A stretch of DNA of 64,000 nucleotides from Streptomyces nojiriensis (GTDB lineage Bacteria > Actinomycetota > Actinomycetes > Streptomycetales > Streptomycetaceae): contig NZ_CP071139.1 of the NCBI RefSeq assembly GCF_017639205.1, forward strand, positions 6,943,501 to 7,007,500. Direction: 5' to 3'. Positions 61,528-64,000 of the stretch are shown piece after piece; positions within the stretch are counted from its first letter, which is position 1, and every line of letters starts with the position of its first letter. A model generated the notes under the pieces. That model made no database searches and had not been told where the DNA came from. It saw only the letters and a list, made by a program, of their open reading frames with translations. The position numbers and the translations under genes are program-made.

Positions 61528-62136
61528 GTGTTCACCGTCCGTACCGGCATGGGCAATGTGCGGGCGGCGCGCTATCTTTCCCCGAACGGCGAACGGCGCA
61601 TCATCGGCTCCTTCAGCCACGGCTCCCAGGCCGGCGCCCTCCCGCAGGCCGTCGGCGCACAGTTCACCGACCGGAACCGTCAAGTGGTGTCGATGTCGGG
61701 CGACGGCGGTTCCTCGCTGCTGAGGGGAGATTTCCTCACCCTGGTGCAGTACGGCCCGCCCGTCGAAGTGGGCCTCTTCGACAAGTCGCCCCCCGGAAAG
61801 CCCGAAGGGGGAGACACCGGTTTCCGGCCTGCGCTCCTGCGGGACGACGGACAGGAACCCCGACGTCTCCGCCTCGCCCGCACGGGCGGCGCGTACGGGG
61901 TCCGTGCGGCGAAGCCCGCGCAGCTCACAGGGGCTTTGGAGGATGCCGTCCGGCAACGGGGACCCGCTCCGGTGGGCGTGCCGGCGGACCTGGCCGACCT
62001 GTCGGATCCTCCGAAGACCGGTGCCGGACCGGTGGCCGGATTCGCACGGTCCGCCCACACGGCCGTTCGGGTCGCAGGGGATGCCCGCGTGATCCCGATG
62101 GCTCGATCCGACCTCCGTGACGATCCCCGCCCCTGA
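61528..62136 (+). pseudogene. Decayed C-terminal part of a pyruvate oxidase/dehydrogenase (PoxB type)
   Basis: The frame reads FTVRTGMGNVRAARYLSPNG, RIIGSFSHGSQAGALPQAVG, AQFTDRNRQVVSMSGDGGSS and ends MARSDLRDDPRP. This is the C-terminal third of a ThDP-dependent pyruvate dehydrogenase (cytochrome). The first two thirds are missing. In the thiamine motif GDG is followed by LFDKSP where active enzymes have NN, so the Mg ligands are lost, and many other conserved residues have changed. The fragment directly abuts the CGNR stop. It is a relic, not an enzyme. Confidence 0.8.
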
Positions 62137-62217
62137 GCCCGCAGGAGTGCGAAACCGCCCGGGGGGCATGCATCCCGTAGACCTGTTCGAGAGCAAGGAC
62201 ACGGGAGGGACATCGCC

Positions 62218-62706
62218 GTGCGGGTGGGGGCGAAGACCGGAAAGCTGTGGGGGAGAGGGAGGCCGGTGCCGCGCGAGCCGTCCGCCGACGGGGACGGGGG
62301 AGCGGTGGACACGCTGCGCATCACCCGGAGCGTGCGCCGGGCCGACCTCAAGGCGGTCGGCGAAGTCCGGAAGGCTCTACGCGAGTTGATGCGCCACCGG
62401 TGCCGGACCGATGCCGCCGAGGTGGCCGAGCTGCTGATCACCGAGCTCGTCACCAACGCGCTCGTCCACACCGACCGCGGAGCGGAGGTGCACGCGAGTC
62501 TCGCCTCCACCCGGTTACGGGTGGAGGTCCGGGACTACGCCGCACGCCGGCCCCGGCCGTACGTACCGACCGCCGACGACGGTACGCACGGCCGGGGACT
62601 CGTGCTGGTGCAGGCGCTCGCCGACGACTGGGGCGTGGACGCACTCGCCCTGGGCAGCGGCAAGGTGGTGTGGTTCGAGCTCGACGCACGGCACGACGCG
62701 CCGTAG
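62218..62706 (+). CDS. RsbW/SpoIIAB-like ATP-binding protein with a TTA codon
   Basis: The 162-aa protein has a GHKL ATPase fold: N-box AELLITELVTNALVHTDRGA (about residues 82-101), RLRVEVRDYAARRP, and the G2 region DDGTHGRGLVLVQALADDWG. It belongs to the large Streptomyces set of anti-sigma-factor-like kinases. GGAGGGA lies about 8 nt before the GTG. A leucine in STRLRVE is encoded by TTA (62515-62517), so translation should need the bldA tRNA and occur late in development. No sigma factor or antagonist gene is adjacent. Confidence 0.87.
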   Translation: MRVGAKTGKLWGRGRPVPREPSADGDGGAVDTLRITRSVRRADLKAVGEVRKALRELMRHRCRTDAAEVAELLITELVTNALVHTDRGAEVHASLASTRLRVEVRDYAARRPRPYVPTADDGTHGRGLVLVQALADDWGVDALALGSGKVVWFELDARHDAP

Positions 62707-62724
62707 CACGTGCCGTACGACGAA

Positions 62725-62748
62725 GGGCCCGCCTGAGCAGGCGGGCCC
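62725..62748. terminator. Bidirectional hairpin terminator
   Basis: GGGCCCGCCT (62725-62734), GAGC and AGGCGGGCCC (62739-62748) form a perfect 10-bp stem with a tetraloop between two convergent genes. GAA precedes it, and a GGGG-TTTCC-CCGT stretch follows. It should serve both genes. Confidence 0.75.
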
Positions 62749-62778
62749 CGCGGGGTTTCCCCGTGGAAGCGGACCGGG

Positions 62779-63837
62779 TCAGCCGAACTGCTGTTCCAGG
62801 TCCTTCAGTTTGCGCTCCAGCGAGTCCAGCCGGGGAATGGTCTGGGTGTCGTCCTCGGCGGTGAGGTCCACCGTCCGGGTGCCGGTCACGTCAAGGGATT
62901 CGGTTGGGTTGACGGCCTGCAGGGAGGGCCGGCGTCGCAGGGGCAGTTGTCCTGATTCCGGTATGGCCGGCTCCGCGCCGACCGGCGCGGAGCCCGCTCC
63001 CTGCGTCAGTTCCGGAAGCTCGACCTGGCGCCCGCGCGAACGCCCGAACGCCCGGTTCTGCCGGCCCAGCGCCTTGATGCGCGCCCGGTCCAGCCGGTTC
63101 TGGTCGCGCCTGCGGTGCCGGTCCTGCTCCCGCTCCTTCTTGTCCTCGCGCACCTCGTCCACGGCCTCGTCGAGGGTGCGTACCCCCTCCAGCAGCATGA
63201 GCGACCAGGCGCCGAAGGTCTCCCGGGGGGCCCGCAGCCAGCGGACCATCCGGATCTGGGGCAACGGCCGCGGGATCAGGCCCTGTTCGCGCAGCGCCGC
63301 CCGGCGGGTCTGCTTGAGGGCGCGGTCGAAGAGCACGGCCGCCGAGAGGGACATCCCCGAGAAGAACTGCGGGGCTCCGTCGTGGCCCATTCCCCGCGGG
63401 GCGTGCACCCAGTTGAACCACGCGGCCGCGCCCGCGAACAGCCAGACGAGCATGCGCGAACCGAGGGCCGCGTCGCCGTGGCTGGCCTCGCGCACGGCGA
63501 GCACCGAGCAGAACATCGCGGCGCCGTCGAGGCCGAACGGGACCAGGTACTCCCATCCCCCCGTGAGGTTGAGGTTCTGCCGGCCGAAGCCGACCAGCCC
63601 GTGGAAGGAGAGCGCGGCGGCGACCGCCGCGCAGCAGAAGAGCAGAACGTACGAAGCGGTCCCGTAGACGGCTTCCTTGCGCCGCCGTCGTTCCTCGCTG
63701 CGCTCCCAGCTGTCGTCGGCCGCGGCCTTCTCGCTCTCCCGCTTGCCACGGGCCAGTACCGCAACTGCCGCAAGTACGCCCAGGATCAGCAGGCTGCCGG
63801 GCAGCAGCCAGTCCAGCGATATGTCGGTCAGTCTCAT
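62779..63837 (-). CDS. DUF2637 membrane protein
   Basis: The 352-aa protein has one N-terminal helix (WLLPGSLLILGVLAAVAVLA), a charged segment, then the DUF2637 block of about four helices: ASYVLLFCCAAVAAALSFHG, LVPFGLDGAAMFCSVLAVRE, LVWLFAGAAAWFNWVHAPRG and the FFSGMSLSAAVLFDRAL region. A basic coiled-coil-like stretch (DKKEREQDRHRRRDQNRLDR) and an acidic tail follow. DUF2637 proteins occur on plasmids and chromosomes of streptomycetes, sometimes linked to conjugation or spread genes; function unknown. GAGGGA lies about 9 nt before the ATG. Confidence 0.85.
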   Translation of the reverse strand: MRLTDISLDWLLPGSLLILGVLAAVAVLARGKRESEKAAADDSWERSEERRRRKEAVYGTASYVLLFCCAAVAAALSFHGLVGFGRQNLNLTGGWEYLVPFGLDGAAMFCSVLAVREASHGDAALGSRMLVWLFAGAAAWFNWVHAPRGMGHDGAPQFFSGMSLSAAVLFDRALKQTRRAALREQGLIPRPLPQIRMVRWLRAPRETFGAWSLMLLEGVRTLDEAVDEVREDKKEREQDRHRRRDQNRLDRARIKALGRQNRAFGRSRGRQVELPELTQGAGSAPVGAEPAIPESGQLPLRRRPSLQAVNPTESLDVTGTRTVDLTAEDDTQTIPRLDSLERKLKDLEQQFG

Positions 63838-64000
63838 GCGGATGTCCCTCGCCTCGCGTGTGCGGCCATGCGGCTGTACGGCTTTCCGGGCGCCATATTG
63901 GCGTAGCCGGTGAGTGGTGCACGCGGGTTTCGGGGCAAGTGGACGCCATCGGGGGGCGGGGCCCGCCGGATAGGGTGTTGTGACTCGAACTGGCGCCCGT
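63838..64000. other. Upstream region at the right edge; possible start of a plus-strand gene
   Basis: These 163 bp precede the DUF2637 gene. TAGGGT (63971-63976) and GTG (63980-63982, reading V-T-R-T-G-A) may mark a promoter and start of a divergent gene that continues past the window, but only six codons are visible. Nothing else is supportable. Confidence 0.2.

Overview
The window is very GC-rich chromosomal DNA with strong third-position G/C bias, many GTG starts, 4-base ATGA/GTGA gene overlaps and Streptomyces-type families (SAV_2148-like HEPN protein, CGNR zinc finger, DUF2637, GAF-type helix-turn-helix activator, an OleD-like macrolide glycosyltransferase). It is almost certainly a Streptomyces or close relative. 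I see no rRNA, tRNA, CRISPR array, prophage or integrase.

Layout. 1-5286: trehalose/glycogen genes (treY cut by the left edge, glgX) with an MFS transporter between. 5300-12700: HEPN protein, DnaQ-type exonuclease, APH-like kinase, FUSC membrane protein, and a macrolide glycosyltransferase whose start codon sits at the predicted transcription start, followed by a MarR regulator. 12800-18710: two adjacent BlaI/M56 repressor-protease pairs, the second divergent from DedA, TetR, PAP2 and UppP genes across a 33-bp palindrome. This looks like a regulated undecaprenyl-phosphate recycling or envelope-stress locus and is the most interesting system here. 18770-26470: DUF1697, a PanE-like dehydrogenase, a glyoxalase-like protein, and a three-gene molybdenum-hydroxylase operon ending in a membrane protein with two ABM domains. 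26489-36090: a sulfur locus on the minus strand, comprising a cysteine-containing leader peptide, cysI, a zinc-ribbon protein, cysH, cysC, cysD, cysN, a sulfonate-type ABC transporter and a sirohydrochlorin chelatase that can supply siroheme for CysI. 36350-47080: GNAT, GAF activator, AidB-like dehydrogenase divergent from a YihY-family protein with a shared promoter core, methyltransferase, an AraC gene broken by a small repeat element, a frameshifted VOC gene, and a two-component system with a DUF4097 protein. 47080-64000: rsgA, gene remnants (pentapeptide repeat protein, sensor kinase), F420/PPOX oxidoreductase, DUF456, a LuxR-type regulator divergent from a 1259-residue secreted subtilase, a degenerate PP2C-like protein, mycoredoxin-like protein, serine hydrolase, MFS, CGNR protein, a decayed pyruvate oxidase remnant, an RsbW-like ATPase and a DUF2637 protein.

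Cross-cutting signals. (i) A family of foldback (MITE-like) elements: two about 160-bp copies flanked by CTAG, one diverged copy inside the AraC gene, and solo ends; their termini provide the stop codons of two genes. (ii) Many genes have a -10-like hexamer ending exactly 6-7 nt before the start codon and no Shine-Dalgarno, pointing to leaderless mRNAs. (iii) I found two genes with an in-frame TTA codon (bldA-type control).
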